Source of the DNA: Heloderma charlesbogerti
Taxonomy: Eukaryota; Chordata; Lepidosauria; Squamata; Helodermatidae
Reading direction: 5' to 3'
Assembly: GCA_026122225.1 (NCBI GenBank)
Contig: JANEZZ010002061.1
Span: 2,003,501 to 2,067,500, forward strand
Length of the DNA: 64,000 bases
A model generated the notes under the pieces. That model was given only the letters and a program-made list of their open reading frames with translations, was not told where the DNA came from and ran no database searches. This document shows positions 63,808-64,000 of the stretch, in pieces. Position 1 is the first letter of the stretch. Every line of letters begins with the position of its first letter. A program made the position numbers and the translations under genes.

Positions 63808-64000
63808 TAGGGATGTACGAAAGTCACTCACCTTTTTGACAGGGTGATTCGTGGCGGGGGGGGAGGCGCTCCGCACCTCCCCCTGAAATCCTAACCTGGC
63901 CGCCTCCGCTCCACAGCAACTCCGCAGAGCCACCTTCTGGGTGCATTTGCAGGCGCCGTGTGGAGCCTGCAGACACAAACGGTGGCGGCTACGGCAGCTG
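63808..64000 (-). mobile_element. Hairpin-array hAT-like element, copy 10, cut by the window end
   Basis: It starts TAGGGATGTACGAAAGTCAC, the reversed right terminus, with the donor-like motif on the minus strand (AAAAAGGTGAGTGACTTTCG). The typical GGGGGGGAGGCGCTCCGCAC stem follows, and AAACGGTGGCGGCTACGGCA begins a GC-tipped hairpin at the window edge. The far end and the target duplication lie outside. Confidence 0.85.

Overview
The window is non-coding genomic DNA of a vertebrate, most likely a squamate reptile. I find no convincing host gene, tRNA gene or rRNA gene. The organism call rests on the repeats: BovB (RTE-clade) LINEs, CR1 and L2 LINEs, L1 fragments, a Gypsy element with a chromodomain, a SINE of Sauria type whose 3' domain shares 17 nt with the BovB tail, and other tRNA- and 5S-derived SINEs. 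Nearly everything that can be translated is a decayed retrotransposon gene.

Layout. 1-3331: 3' half of a chromodomain Gypsy element with its 3' LTR. 4.4-10.6 kb: foldback repeats, a SINE split by a CR1 tail, an antisense CR1 (about 6.2-9.1 kb) and a 330-bp foldback. 10.6-23.4 kb: SINEs, CR1 tails, an 89-bp BovB stub, a 5S-derived SINE and an L2 3' end. 23.4-25.8 kb: a young sense CR1. 25.8-40 kb: mostly unique or ancient sequence with a duplicated block at 29-32 kb. 40-46 kb: a probable solo LTR, L1 pieces and several hAT-like elements. 46.8-50.0 kb: a nearly full-length antisense BovB. 50-57 kb: small non-autonomous elements and unique DNA. 58.1-64 kb: a nest of L1, hairpin element, BovB and SINE.

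The most striking system is a family of short non-autonomous elements, about ten copies, which I class as hAT-like. They begin TAGGGAT and end in ATCCCTA or a close variant, and most are flanked by a perfect or 7/8 8-bp target duplication. Copies lie at 1248, 18115, 22431, 30872, 36892, 40317, 46299, 57265, 58892 and 63808. Most are built almost entirely from alternating palindromes: an AT-tipped hairpin (GATAGGCTACGTAAAT type) alternates with a GC-tipped hairpin (CGCAAATGGCGGC type). Several stem variants exist, each still self-complementary. Near both ends most copies carry an outward-facing consensus 5' splice donor (AGGTAAGT or close variants). No transposase gene is present, so these copies would depend on an enzyme encoded elsewhere.

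Insertions into insertions give a relative history. Hairpin elements landed in a Gypsy integrase, an LTR-like sequence, an L1 and other repeats. A BovB then landed at the exact tip of one hairpin. The two long BovB copies share the same in-frame amber codon between RT motifs B and C. All family names come from recognising motifs by eye; no database search was run.
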